A stretch of DNA of 20,903 nt from JBKHJA01 sp046538375 (lineage in GTDB: Bacteria; Acidobacteriota; Aminicenantia; Aminicenantales; Aminicenantaceae), in assembly GCA_046538375.1 (NCBI GenBank), contig JBKHJA010000044.1, forward strand, positions 1 to 20,903, in the 5' to 3' direction. This document shows positions 1 to 8,054 of this stretch, in pieces. Positions within the stretch are counted from its first letter, which is position 1, and the number at the start of each line of letters is the position of its first letter. A program made the position numbers and the translations under genes. The notes beneath the pieces are model-generated. The model was given only the letters and a program-made list of their open reading frames with translations. It searched no databases and was not told the origin of the DNA.

Positions 1-14
1 CTCTTTCTTCCTTC

Positions 15-1178
15 ATGAGAGGGAAAAATAAAGGTATTTCCCTTACCCATAGAAGCAAAATTCTGTGGAGAGGACCTCGTCTTTCCCTGCGCTTTCCCAA
101 TATATTGGACCGCTACCTGGTGAGAAAATATCTGACCATTTTTTCCCTGGTTTTCCTGGCCCTTTTTCTCATTTCAGTGATCGTCACTTTTTTTGAAAGG
201 ATTGATAACGTCTATGAACACGATAAATCACTGGCTCTTCTTCTGGAATATATCCGCTACAGCCTTCCTGAATTCATCCATTACATCCTTCCGGTGGCGG
301 CTCTGACTTCCACTCTTCTGAGCTTAGGGCTTTTGACCAAATCCAACGAGATAACGGCTATGAAAGCCTGCGGGATCAGTCTTTACAGGATTGTCCTTTC
401 GGTGATTCTGCTGGGTTTGGCGGCCAGCTTTTGTTCTCTGTATCTCCAGGAGAATGTCCTGCCCTACGCCAACAAGAAGGCCGAAGAGGTATGGAACAAA
501 ATCAACGATAGACCCCCCCGAAGCTACAGTCATCTGGACCGCCGCTGGGTCTTGGGAAGAGAAAGAAATCGGATTTATTATTACAACTATTTTGATCCAG
601 AAAAATCCGTGTTCAGTCAGCTTTCCATTTATGATATCGATTCTTCCTCCTGGAGCTTTAAAAAAAGATACTATTCAGAAAAGGGATATTTAAAAGGAAA
701 CCATCTTTCCCTGTCTCAATGCTGGTATAGAGAATTCGAGGAAAGAAAACCGGTGACCTTCCAAGAAAAGGAACAGATGGTCATTTATCCTGTGGAGAAG
801 AAGAAATACTTTCTGAAGGAGTGGAAAGAGCCTGACCAGATGAGCTATGCTGAACTCAAGGACTATATACAGGAGATCGAAGAGAAAGGTTTTGAAACAG
901 TAAAGTTCAAGGTGGATCTGAATTACAAGTTATCTTTTCCTCTGGTCAGTTTGATCATGACTCTCCTGGGGATTCCTTTTGCTTTTTCCATGGGAAAAAG
1001 AGGAACCCTGGTGGGCATCGGCCTGAGTCTTGTTATTGCCATGATCTACTGGGGGGGGGTGGGAATTTTTAAGAGTCTGGGCTACATCAATTATTTGAGT
1101 GTGTATCTGGCAGCCTGGGGGCCTAACCTGATTTTTGGACTGATCGCTGTTTACCTGATTTTTACCCTCAGAACATGA
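15..1178 (+). CDS. lptG: LptF/LptG family lipopolysaccharide export permease, LptG-like
   Basis: This is an inner-membrane permease subunit of the Lpt ABC system, which extracts lipopolysaccharide from the inner membrane and passes it to the periplasmic bridge. Visible features are an ILDRYL start of the family domain near residue 30, hydrophobic segments near residues 41-60, 88-107 and 125-144, a soluble periplasmic middle part, and three more hydrophobic segments after about residue 305. The KSNEITAMKACG stretch (about 109-120) is the typical cytoplasmic coupling loop. The ILDRY start favours LptG over LptF. The start is uncertain: the frame is open to the window edge, no Shine-Dalgarno sequence precedes the ATG, and about 29 residues precede the family domain. 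A partner lptF may lie just upstream, outside the window. It converges on the next gene with an 8-bp gap. Confidence 0.85.
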   Translation: MRGKNKGISLTHRSKILWRGPRLSLRFPNILDRYLVRKYLTIFSLVFLALFLISVIVTFFERIDNVYEHDKSLALLLEYIRYSLPEFIHYILPVAALTSTLLSLGLLTKSNEITAMKACGISLYRIVLSVILLGLAASFCSLYLQENVLPYANKKAEEVWNKINDRPPRSYSHLDRRWVLGRERNRIYYYNYFDPEKSVFSQLSIYDIDSSSWSFKKRYYSEKGYLKGNHLSLSQCWYREFEERKPVTFQEKEQMVIYPVEKKKYFLKEWKEPDQMSYAELKDYIQEIEEKGFETVKFKVDLNYKLSFPLVSLIMTLLGIPFAFSMGKRGTLVGIGLSLVIAMIYWGGVGIFKSLGYINYLSVYLAAWGPNLIFGLIAVYLIFTLRT

Positions 1179-1186
1179 GGGAAGAT

Positions 1187-1672
1187 TCACATCTTGTATT
1201 TTCCGAAGTCTTCTGGCTTCAGGTTCTCCAGCCATTTCTTGAGCTTTTCTGAGTGTTCGAGGTTTTCATCAAATTTCAGGCTGTGTGCTTTTTTGACCAC
1301 CTCTTCTTCCACGTAGATGGGGGAGTTCACCCGCAGAGCCAGGGCAATGGCATCGGAGGGACGAGAGTCGATGGTCAAGCTTTGGTCGTTACAGCGGCAG
1401 TGGATCAGGGCATAAAAGGTGTTGTCTCGGACATCGTTGACCACGATTTTTTCGATAGAAATTTTGAGATTGTCTAAAAAGCTTTTCAGGAGATCATGGG
1501 TCATGGGCCGGGGAGTGGAGATGTTTTCGATCTTGAGAGCGATGGCATTGGCTTCGAAAACCCCGATCCATATAGGAAGCATTTTTTGTTTTTGAAGATC
1601 TTCAAGAACGACGATGGGCATTTTGGATATGGGGTCCACCACCAAGCCTTTGATTTTCATTTTTATTTCCAT
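1187..1672 (-). CDS. Bifunctional nuclease family protein (DUF151)
   Basis: A 161-residue protein of the DUF151/bifunctional nuclease family; members have been reported to have DNase and RNase activity, but the cellular role is poorly defined. Family signatures visible are LPIWIG followed by EANAIAL (about 33-47), RPMTHDL (about 55-61) and SRPSDAIALALR with PIYVEEE (about 103-123). The ATG at 1672 is preferred over the longer frame start at 1735 because AAGGAG lies 6 nt upstream of it and a good promoter sits at 1695-1723. The longer frame would begin inside or upstream of that promoter. It lies 77 bp downstream of the VWFA-related gene on the same strand but appears to have its own promoter. 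Confidence 0.9.
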   Translation of the reverse strand: MEIKMKIKGLVVDPISKMPIVVLEDLQKQKMLPIWIGVFEANAIALKIENISTPRPMTHDLLKSFLDNLKISIEKIVVNDVRDNTFYALIHCRCNDQSLTIDSRPSDAIALALRVNSPIYVEEEVVKKAHSLKFDENLEHSEKLKKWLENLKPEDFGKYKM

Positions 1673-1694
1673 GACTCTCTCCTTCGTTATTTCT

Positions 1695-1723
1695 AATATA
1701 AGGGCTGGAGAGGATGTTGTCAA
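1695..1723 (-). promoter_or_regulatory. Sigma-70 type promoter of the bifunctional nuclease gene
   Basis: On the minus strand a perfect -35 TTGACA (1723-1718) and a -10 TATATT (1700-1695) are separated by exactly 17 bp. The predicted transcription start near 1688 leaves a leader of about 16 nt containing the AAGGAG ribosome-binding site. It lies in the gap after the VWFA-related gene. Confidence 0.75.
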
Positions 1724-1749
1724 GAAAGCCGCCAAAGATTTTGATGGGC

Positions 1750-3510
1750 TTATTGATCGGTGATGGTTTTTTCTAGCTGAACATAGTTTATGGTGTCTCC
1801 CAAGACATCTTTGACCGCTGCAGAGATGGTGTAACGGCCGGGAGTGATGTACATTTCAGCATAATAAGGATAGAAGCTCTTGACGGCCACAGCATAATCT
1901 TGAGAAGGGATTGTTATGTTTTCTGTCAATTCATGACAAGGAGATAGCCGTCCTTCTGTATCCATGAGCGCGATGTAGACCTTGATTTGGCCTCGATATT
2001 CATTTTGTTGGGAATACAGGGTTAAATTCTTTATGGGAATTAAAAACTTTATGGACAATTTCAGCTTTTCAGAACCAGGCATGGGTTCGACGGGCATGAT
2101 TTGGGCCATGATATTCATGGGATTGAAGGGACGGCTGAGATAGAGTCTGGAGAAAACTCCCTCCTCAATCCTCTCTTCTTGAGAAACCCGCCTGTACTCC
2201 CGGCGCACCCGCACGTCATATTTCTCTTCCACTCCCACCAGCTCAACCCGTATAGAATGATACTGGTTGTCTTCCCGATGGGGGGAGATATAGCCGAGAG
2301 AATAGTAGAACTGAAGATCCCCTTCTATTCTCTGCAAGCCAGATTCGATATCGTTGGTGTTCAGGATGGCCAGACCTCCTGTCTCCTGTGCCATCAGTTT
2401 GAGGGCGTCGTTTTTGACTCTGGAGGTTGATTTGACCATTCCCGGACCCCGTGTATATGTATCCCATCCTCTTTCTTTATCCGCTGAGAGGATCATACTT
2501 TCCAATCCTTGGGCATTGATGGGATAGATGGAAATTTCATTGGCGTTGCAGCGTGATGTCAAAGCTTTGAACAATTTGGTGGCATCGTAGTTCATAGCTT
2601 CAGCCCTGGCGTGACCTACCGGGAAAGCTTGATCTAGAAATGAAAACACTTCTTCGCCTGGATTTATGGGAAGTCCATCGCTGACATAAATCAGTATTTT
2701 TTTGCCTGCTATACCCGCCAGGTAATCGAGAAAGGCATTCATGGATTTAAGAGAGTATTGAAGATCGTTTTGTTCTGCTTCTACGTAATGACGGGCATAT
2801 CCCAGGGCTCTCTCATAGGTTTCAAATCTATTATCCTCCCTGGTCATGTCGGCAACGATCTGATTGAGTTCCCTTCTTAAATCTTCTTTATGCCGCCGGC
2901 GGATGAGAGATTGTCCAGAGCGTTTTTTGACTTCATCTAATGCTCGAAGAAGCTGGTAGGGCGTGGAGGTGAATTCCTGGATGATATTCAGTTTTTGATC
3001 AAGGCTGACCACCATGCCTTGATTGTCATCCTGTTCAGGGGAAAAGTTATTCTGGATAAACTTATCTAATTTTTTTATACTCCAGTTTCTGCTCATGGGA
3101 TGGAGCTGCCAGTTGTCGAAATAGATGATGATTTTATTCTTGAATCGCGATGATCTTTGAGGCTGCGGCAGCGGGGAGACAGAGGGCTTTTTCTTATCCT
3201 TACCTGGCGATGAAGCATAAACCTCCATGCCTTTGATTTCATAAAAATTGGTCAGCTTCTGAAGCAAACCATCCTCATAGAGTTTAAAATTTTCCGGTTT
3301 AAGACCTGTCACCCGGTTACCGTCTTTGTCCGTAACCACCACATGGACATTGGTCACCACCACTTCCACTTCATAGGCAGGCTGAGGGATCTGTTCCTGT
3401 TTTTTTTGCTGGGGAGTGTTTTCTGCCTGCTGTGGCGAGACATATAAACCAGAAAAGAAGAGAAAAAAGACAGCAAAAAAAGTCAGTAAGAAAATTTTTA
3501 TGAACGCCAT
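1750..3510 (-). CDS. VWFA-related acidobacterial-type secreted protein
   Basis: A 586-residue exported protein. It has a hydrophobic signal or anchor segment (about 5-25), a Gln/Pro-rich linker, and a beta-rich module with VVVTDKDG and LKPENFKLYEDG (about 55-80) that usually precedes the VWFA-related domain in Acidobacteriota (TIGR03436 type). The VWFA-like core (about 120-400) includes IIIYFDNWQL at the position of the first metal-site motif and ILIYVSDGLP later. The first motif is not a classical DxSxS, so normal metal binding should not be assumed. The C-terminal 150 residues look beta-rich. Molecular function is unknown; members are presumed extracytoplasmic binding or scaffold proteins. 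The ATG at 3510 has no clear Shine-Dalgarno sequence, but a promoter just upstream predicts leaderless transcription. Confidence 0.8.
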   Translation of the reverse strand: MAFIKIFLLTFFAVFFLFFSGLYVSPQQAENTPQQKKQEQIPQPAYEVEVVVTNVHVVVTDKDGNRVTGLKPENFKLYEDGLLQKLTNFYEIKGMEVYASSPGKDKKKPSVSPLPQPQRSSRFKNKIIIYFDNWQLHPMSRNWSIKKLDKFIQNNFSPEQDDNQGMVVSLDQKLNIIQEFTSTPYQLLRALDEVKKRSGQSLIRRRHKEDLRRELNQIVADMTREDNRFETYERALGYARHYVEAEQNDLQYSLKSMNAFLDYLAGIAGKKILIYVSDGLPINPGEEVFSFLDQAFPVGHARAEAMNYDATKLFKALTSRCNANEISIYPINAQGLESMILSADKERGWDTYTRGPGMVKSTSRVKNDALKLMAQETGGLAILNTNDIESGLQRIEGDLQFYYSLGYISPHREDNQYHSIRVELVGVEEKYDVRVRREYRRVSQEERIEEGVFSRLYLSRPFNPMNIMAQIMPVEPMPGSEKLKLSIKFLIPIKNLTLYSQQNEYRGQIKVYIALMDTEGRLSPCHELTENITIPSQDYAVAVKSFYPYYAEMYITPGRYTISAAVKDVLGDTINYVQLEKTITDQ

Positions 3511-3517
3511 ATTCTTT

Positions 3518-3545
3518 ATTATACAAAGAATGATGATGGATTCAA
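3518..3545 (-). promoter_or_regulatory. Promoter of the VWFA-related gene, probably leaderless
   Basis: A perfect -10 TATAAT (3523-3518) is preceded at 16 bp by TTGAAT as a weak -35. Only 7 nt separate the -10 box from the ATG, so transcription would start at or next to the start codon. This fits the absence of a recognisable ribosome-binding site. Confidence 0.6.
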
Positions 3546-3626
3546 AGATGGTGTGCTTTAGCCTGCTGCCCTGACCACGTGACAGCTTAGATTGAATTCT
3601 TAATAGTCAGTGGCCATGTTGGTGGT

Positions 3627-3666
3627 AAAAAAAGAGGCTGGCACCTCAGCAGGTACCAGCCTCTTT
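3627..3666 (-). terminator. Rho-independent terminator of TonB-dependent receptor gene 1
   Basis: The arms 3666-3652 and 3645-3631 form a 15-bp stem (AAAGAGGCTGGTACC pairing with GGTGCCAGCCTCTTT, one G-U wobble) with a 6-nt loop. A run of seven T on the minus strand ends at 3627. It lies 16 bp after the receptor stop codon. The A-run on the other side could let it act in both directions. Confidence 0.9.
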
Positions 3667-3682
3667 GAGGTCCCTTTTCAGC

Positions 3683-6600
3683 TCAGAATCTGATTCGAGC
3701 TCCCACATAGAATCTCATGGGCATCAAGATTTCAGTTGTCTCCTCATAACCGAATCTGGGGTCATTGCGGGAGTACTGGACATCAATTGATCCCTGATTG
3801 TTGGTCACATTGTAAATGTCGAGAAAGAGCTCAAGAAGGGCGGTATCCATAAGCCTCAGTCCATAGTTGAACTTGAGATCAAGCTGGTAATAGGATGGGG
3901 TTTGCTCCTGTCCTGTTTTTGCAAAATCAGTCCACGTGGGATTGGGCCAATTGAAGTAGATGGCATATACTTCAGGATAAAAATTGTAGGATTCAGTGAA
4001 CTTCATTCCTGAATTCCAGTAGAAAAGAGCTCCGATGTCTAAACCAAATGGAGTTCTGTAAGTTCCGTAAAGTTTAATCTTATGAGGGATAGTACCAGGA
4101 GTCGGCCCCCACATCCAGTCATTCCTGGGATCAAGAGGGACAAAATCGCCCTGAAGATCTGCGTTTCCATCGGACTGGCTGTTACCGAGAGCATGCTTAA
4201 AGGAATACTGGCCCACTATGAAAGAGCCGTTTTCAAATCGCTTGGAGAGCTCAAAATCAAAACCGTAAATATCTCTTTTAGCTCCGATGAGGTTGGAGAG
4301 GAAATAGTTGATGTTGGGAGGTGGCCCTTCTGAGGGATAGCCGAAATCTTCATAGGTAAGTGCTAAATGGCCGTATTGAGGATGGTCTTGGAGACCGAGC
4401 ACATAGGTAAACAAGTCGTAGTCTTCAATGATGTTGCGGTCTCCACGATAATAGACCTGGCTGGCTATGACTAGTCCTTGTCCAAGGTCTATTTCATGAG
4501 TTAAGGAGAATTCTCTGGAAAAACTGTCTCTTGTAGCCGGTGTCCATTCACAATCTCTTTGCTTTTCTCCTCCTCGAATACGAAAAGTATACCAGTTATT
4601 GTTGAGCCAAATCTGTTCGTGCATAATTCTACCGGTGAGGTTACCAGCAAAGTGGACCATGCCAAAAGGTGTAGGATCAGAAAAGCGCCCGTAGAAGAAG
4701 GTCAATTTATGAGTGCCTCTTGCTCCGATATTCCAGACCAGTCCTATTCTAGGCAGAAACACAGTATCTATATGCAGAATTGTCTCATCCTTTGAGTCTT
4801 TGTAATGGTGATTTTCGAGTCTTACTCCAGCATTTAAGGTGAAGTAGTCATTGATTTTCCAGTCATCCATGATATATCCATACACGCGCTGAGCATGAAC
4901 CTTGTTGGATCCTCTTTTATCTTGCCACCTTCTCATGAAATTCAATCCATAAGGACCCATCTCAGAAAAGGTTGCTGCTCTCAACTCATCGCGACTGACA
5001 ACACCATCTCCGTTTGTATCAAGGGCCTCAGAAGTTGAATCCCAGTGAGCGTTCACCCAAGGAAGTATCCGTTCATCAAATTCACTATGGGGCATAATGC
5101 CCACATCATAGAGTTCTCCCAGAGTGATCCCCCCCAGATTGGGATCCAGTGAGTTTCGGGTTTCGTCGAAGTGGTAGAAATAGTCGTCGCTATCATACTC
5201 ATTGGAGTACATGATACCAGCCTTGATCCGCATATTCCCTGTAAACCATTCCACATTTGCGGTGAACTGATCCCTGGTGTTTTTATTATCAGCTCCTGAA
5301 GGGTAGCCTCCGAAGGTGTATTCGTAAATCGGAGGATAGGTTCCGGGAAGGTAATAGAGCCTGTCAGGTATGCCTGCTTCTGGAGAGAGGGGGCCCAGTT
5401 TATACCCCCACCAGTAATGTCCATAGCGAAAATCAACGATCAGGTTGTCTCCAAAGACTCTCTGGTAATAACCACTGTAAACGCCCATATCGTATTCGGA
5501 CTTAGCCCGACGGGTTTTGATGATGTTCTTATCTCTAGTTCCCTCTATATTATAATCATCCAGGAAATACAGGAAAGTAAACGAATCACTTGCTGTCAAC
5601 TTGAAAGCAAGCTTTCCAAAAAGACCTGTCCGCTTCTGCCCGTAGTCCACTTCCTCTCGTGTCGGAGAAGCAGATTCTGAGAGCTTGAATGTACTGGAAT
5701 TGTTTCTGGTTTGGCCTGAAAGAAAAAACCACAGTTTGTCCTTCATTATCGGTCCGCCTAGAGTCGCAGCCGTATCGTACTTGTTGTCTTTGTATCCCTC
5801 CAGCATGGTTGATTCATCGAATGCAGTAGCTGGATCATCTGCATTCTTGTATTCACTCCCACCATAAGGCAAAAAGAAGTCTTTTGGCTGGGCGTAAAAG
5901 TTTGCTGAACCTGAAAACCTGTTTCCTCCGGATTTGGTGACGATGTTTCCTACTACTCCTTTACCTCCTCCGTATTCAGCCGGAACACCTGAAGTCATCA
6001 GCTCCTGCTCCTGGATAACCTCATTGTTGAAGGTCATCAGGGCTGTCTGAGATGACATTCCTGTGATGTTCATTCCGTCGAGGAAATAGAAATTGTCACG
6101 GGAGCCCCGTTTGCCTCCAATTCCTTGAGATCCTCTGTCATAGTAATTTAGGCCTCCTTTTCCTGCCGGGTCCTCTGGTGTGTCTCTCCCTTGAGAGTTG
6201 GGTACCACGTTGACACCAGCCGCCAACTGCAGATAGCCCACAAAATCTCGAGCTATGGGCAGAGATTCCACAGTATCGTGGGTGACGTGTTCAGCTATCA
6301 CAGATTTGGTGGTGTCCACGGCCGGAGAGACTGCAGTGACAGTGATAGATTCCTCCACCACTGCAGGTTTCAATTCAACCTGAAGAAGGGTCTGTCTATC
6401 CAGAGACACCTCGATTCCTGTTGAGGTTTTTTCTTGGAACCCTTCAAGCGAGGATTTGATCTGGTAAGTTCCAGGAGAGAGGTTGATGAATAAAGCTTCT
6501 CCCACCACGTTGGTGACCCGTGTCTGGGTGCCCATCATGACCGGACTGGAGAGGGTCAGAGAGACACCAGGAAGGACTGCCCCCTGATCATCAATCACCA

Positions 6601-6700
6601 CCACTTTCAGGGTTCCGGTACGAGTTTGAGCGAAAAGCGCAGTGGAGGCTAGGAGCAGGACAGAAACGAAAATGGCCCACGTTTTTGAGTATTTGATCAT
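3683..6700 (-). CDS. TonB-dependent receptor 1, Oar-like, with carboxypeptidase-regulatory domain and EF-hand-like loop
   Basis: A 1005-residue outer-membrane protein. It has a signal peptide (about 1-24, ending ALFAQ), a carboxypeptidase-regulatory-like beta-sandwich (about 28-112, with DDQGAVLPGVSLTL), a plug domain (about 125-260, with NFYFLDGMNITG and VGNIVTKSGGNRFSG), and a long beta-barrel ending in the aromatic FYVGARIRF. Such receptors import substrates across the outer membrane using TonB energy; the substrate here is unknown. Residues 561-572 (DTNGDGVVSRDE) form a canonical calcium-binding EF-hand loop inside the barrel region, probably in an extracellular loop. The start is supported by the signal peptide and a GGGGG ribosome-binding site about 6 nt upstream. 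A 413-bp leader region carries a sigma-54 promoter and tandem dyads; a strong terminator follows. Confidence 0.92.
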   Translation of the reverse strand: MIKYSKTWAIFVSVLLLASTALFAQTRTGTLKVVVIDDQGAVLPGVSLTLSSPVMMGTQTRVTNVVGEALFINLSPGTYQIKSSLEGFQEKTSTGIEVSLDRQTLLQVELKPAVVEESITVTAVSPAVDTTKSVIAEHVTHDTVESLPIARDFVGYLQLAAGVNVVPNSQGRDTPEDPAGKGGLNYYDRGSQGIGGKRGSRDNFYFLDGMNITGMSSQTALMTFNNEVIQEQELMTSGVPAEYGGGKGVVGNIVTKSGGNRFSGSANFYAQPKDFFLPYGGSEYKNADDPATAFDESTMLEGYKDNKYDTAATLGGPIMKDKLWFFLSGQTRNNSSTFKLSESASPTREEVDYGQKRTGLFGKLAFKLTASDSFTFLYFLDDYNIEGTRDKNIIKTRRAKSEYDMGVYSGYYQRVFGDNLIVDFRYGHYWWGYKLGPLSPEAGIPDRLYYLPGTYPPIYEYTFGGYPSGADNKNTRDQFTANVEWFTGNMRIKAGIMYSNEYDSDDYFYHFDETRNSLDPNLGGITLGELYDVGIMPHSEFDERILPWVNAHWDSTSEALDTNGDGVVSRDELRAATFSEMGPYGLNFMRRWQDKRGSNKVHAQRVYGYIMDDWKINDYFTLNAGVRLENHHYKDSKDETILHIDTVFLPRIGLVWNIGARGTHKLTFFYGRFSDPTPFGMVHFAGNLTGRIMHEQIWLNNNWYTFRIRGGEKQRDCEWTPATRDSFSREFSLTHEIDLGQGLVIASQVYYRGDRNIIEDYDLFTYVLGLQDHPQYGHLALTYEDFGYPSEGPPPNINYFLSNLIGAKRDIYGFDFELSKRFENGSFIVGQYSFKHALGNSQSDGNADLQGDFVPLDPRNDWMWGPTPGTIPHKIKLYGTYRTPFGLDIGALFYWNSGMKFTESYNFYPEVYAIYFNWPNPTWTDFAKTGQEQTPSYYQLDLKFNYGLRLMDTALLELFLDIYNVTNNQGSIDVQYSRNDPRFGYEETTEILMPMRFYVGARIRF

Positions 6701-6711
6701 GTTTTTCCCCC

Positions 6712-6733
6712 TTTTCCCGAATTCTCGGGAAAA
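6712..6733 (-). promoter_or_regulatory. Perfect hairpin abutting the ribosome-binding site of receptor gene 1
   Basis: TTTTCCCGA and TCGGGAAAA form a perfect 9-bp stem with a 4-nt loop. The 3' arm touches the G-run that serves as ribosome-binding site, 11 nt before the ATG. It may tune translation start or mRNA stability. Confidence 0.5.
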
Positions 6734-6804
6734 TGTTGGCTTCGCTCCATCTTTTGTGTTTGGAGCTTAGCCCCAATATCCAATACCCTGGAATCGAAAC
6801 TCAC

Positions 6805-6933
6805 CTATAATTTTTCAATTCCAACTTTTCCCTTAAAATTTGCGGTGTACTCCTCTCTACCACCTCCTTTTTTAACATTGAAGGCGTGCAAGAAGGATAA
6901 AGATTTTAAGGCGGAAATAAGTATTTTCCCCAT
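6805..6933 (-). CDS. Possible 42-codon leader ORF in the receptor 1 leader
   Basis: This is a short open frame (MGKILISALK start, GKVGIEKL end). Its ATG is the first one downstream of the predicted sigma-54 transcription start and is preceded by GGGAG and AAAGG. No family was recognised. The second receptor leader has no ORF with a comparable canonical start, so this may be a chance frame. If real it could be a regulatory leader peptide, since it ends about 105 nt before the receptor start codon. Confidence 0.25.
   Translation of the reverse strand: MGKILISALKSLSFLHAFNVKKGGGREEYTANFKGKVGIEKL
6861..6870 (-). promoter_or_regulatory. Shine-Dalgarno-like motif without a start codon, leader of receptor 1
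   Basis: AAAGGAGGTG matches the complement of the 16S rRNA 3' end. It lies about 95 nt after the predicted transcription start and about 165 nt before the receptor ATG. No ATG lies 5-13 nt downstream. A matching element exists in the leader of receptor 2. Confidence 0.4.
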
Positions 6934-6973
6934 TGCCTTTCTCCCAGCAGCCTTAATTTCCCTTCAAATCATA

Positions 6974-6990
6974 AGCAAAAAATGTGCCAA
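6974..6990 (-). promoter_or_regulatory. Sigma-54 promoter of receptor gene 1
   Basis: On the minus strand TTGGCAC (-24 element, 6990-6984), 5 bp, and TTGCT (-12 element, 6978-6974) match the sigma-54 consensus with correct spacing. The predicted start near 6964 gives a leader of about 264 nt. An identically spaced site precedes receptor gene 2, which strengthens the call. Confidence 0.72.
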
Positions 6991-7062
6991 ATCGGCTATA
7001 AAAATTAATTTCTTTATTTACAGGAGATTATAAAGTCTGTGGGAGGATAATCGGGCAGGAAT

Positions 7063-7100
7063 AATCCAATTTTTTGAATTTTATCCAAAAAAATGAATTT
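7063..7100 (-). promoter_or_regulatory. Tandem 19-bp dyads, putative enhancer-binding-protein site, receptor 1
   Basis: Two adjoining 19-bp units on the minus strand, AAATTCATTTTTTTGGATA (7100-7082) and AAATTCAAAAAATTGGATT (7081-7063), share a dyad of the TTCA...TTGGA type. They end 72 bp upstream of the -24 element. The same units, with the same period, lie upstream of receptor gene 2. The position is typical of activator sites for sigma-54 promoters. Confidence 0.65.
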
Positions 7101-7113
7101 TTTTGCCATTTTT

Positions 7114-8013
7114 CTATTTTATATTCTTGAGTATATTTCTGGATAAAGCGGCCTTTTCTGATTGTGGAGCCAGCTCTATGACCTTGTGGAAATTTTTTTT
7201 CGCCTCCTCCATATTCCCTTTATTCAGGTTGGCCAAGCCCAGTTGATAATAACTGTCGATGTAAGCTGAATCCAGTGTCAGAGATTTGTGGAAGTAATCG
7301 ATGGCCATATCAATCTCGCCGTTTTTGAATAGAAGAAGACCAACGTTATAAAAGGTGCCTGGATCAGTGAGAGACTTTTCATCAAGCTGCCTAAAGTATT
7401 TCATCCCTTCTTCCAGACTGCCTTTCTGAAAGTAGATGGCACTGAGATTGATAAGAGTATTCCGTGATTGGGGCTGGTGTTCTAACATATGCTTAAAGGC
7501 CTGGATGGCCTTATCCAGCTCCCCCATCCTGTAGTAACAAAGCCCTATCTTATCGTATGCTTGATAAAGGTCAGGATTCTCCTCCAGGACTCTCTGGTAT
7601 TCTTCCAAAGCTTCACTGTAATTATGTTGGGAATAAAGGGCATCTCCTTGACTAAAAGAAGATTCAGGAACAGCAGAGAGTTTGATATGGATAGGCGGGT
7701 TTTTTCTTATGGCGGAGAGTTTGACATTGATATTTTGAGGTTCATATCCCTCTGCCATAAACCCGATGGTCCACTTGCCTGGCCGGAGATTGGCTTTTTT
7801 CCATTTGCCTTCTTGGTCAGTGGTGATCTCGTATTTGGTCCCGTCTTCAGAAAATATCATGATGACCAAGGCTCCTTGGATAGGCTTTCCCTCTTCTGAT
7901 TCAACAGTGCCCTCCACCATAGCCCACACTCTCGCCTGAACATTCAAGGTGGCGGTGAATATCAATGAAACAAAAACCAAGCTGATCAAGATCATGGAAA
8001 ATAATTTTTTCAT
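7114..8013 (-). CDS. Secreted carboxypeptidase-regulatory/TPR protein 1
   Basis: A 299-residue exported protein. It has a signal peptide (about 1-28, MKKLFSMIL start, ending VQA), a carboxypeptidase-regulatory-like domain (about 33-105, GTVESEEGKPIQGALV and LRPGKWTIGFMAEGYE), then about five TPR units to the C-terminus. TPRs mediate protein contacts, so an envelope scaffold role is likely; no catalytic motif is visible. The start at 8013 is chosen over 8043 because the signal peptide begins there and AGGGG precedes it. It lies upstream of receptor gene 1 on the same strand, but the 413-bp gap with a sigma-54 promoter suggests separate transcription. It is a paralogue in architecture of the protein at 18491-19456. 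Confidence 0.85.
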   Translation of the reverse strand: MKKLFSMILISLVFVSLIFTATLNVQARVWAMVEGTVESEEGKPIQGALVIMIFSEDGTKYEITTDQEGKWKKANLRPGKWTIGFMAEGYEPQNINVKLSAIRKNPPIHIKLSAVPESSFSQGDALYSQHNYSEALEEYQRVLEENPDLYQAYDKIGLCYYRMGELDKAIQAFKHMLEHQPQSRNTLINLSAIYFQKGSLEEGMKYFRQLDEKSLTDPGTFYNVGLLLFKNGEIDMAIDYFHKSLTLDSAYIDSYYQLGLANLNKGNMEEAKKNFHKVIELAPQSEKAALSRNILKNIK

Positions 8014-8054
8014 TGGTTTCCCCTGTTCTTTGGTGGTGTCCATAAGTCTAAATC

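Noticed and set aside
1167..1183. Small hairpin CCCTC-N7-GAGGG at the end of the lptG-like gene
   Set aside because: Five base pairs and no T-run on either strand; not a credible terminator.
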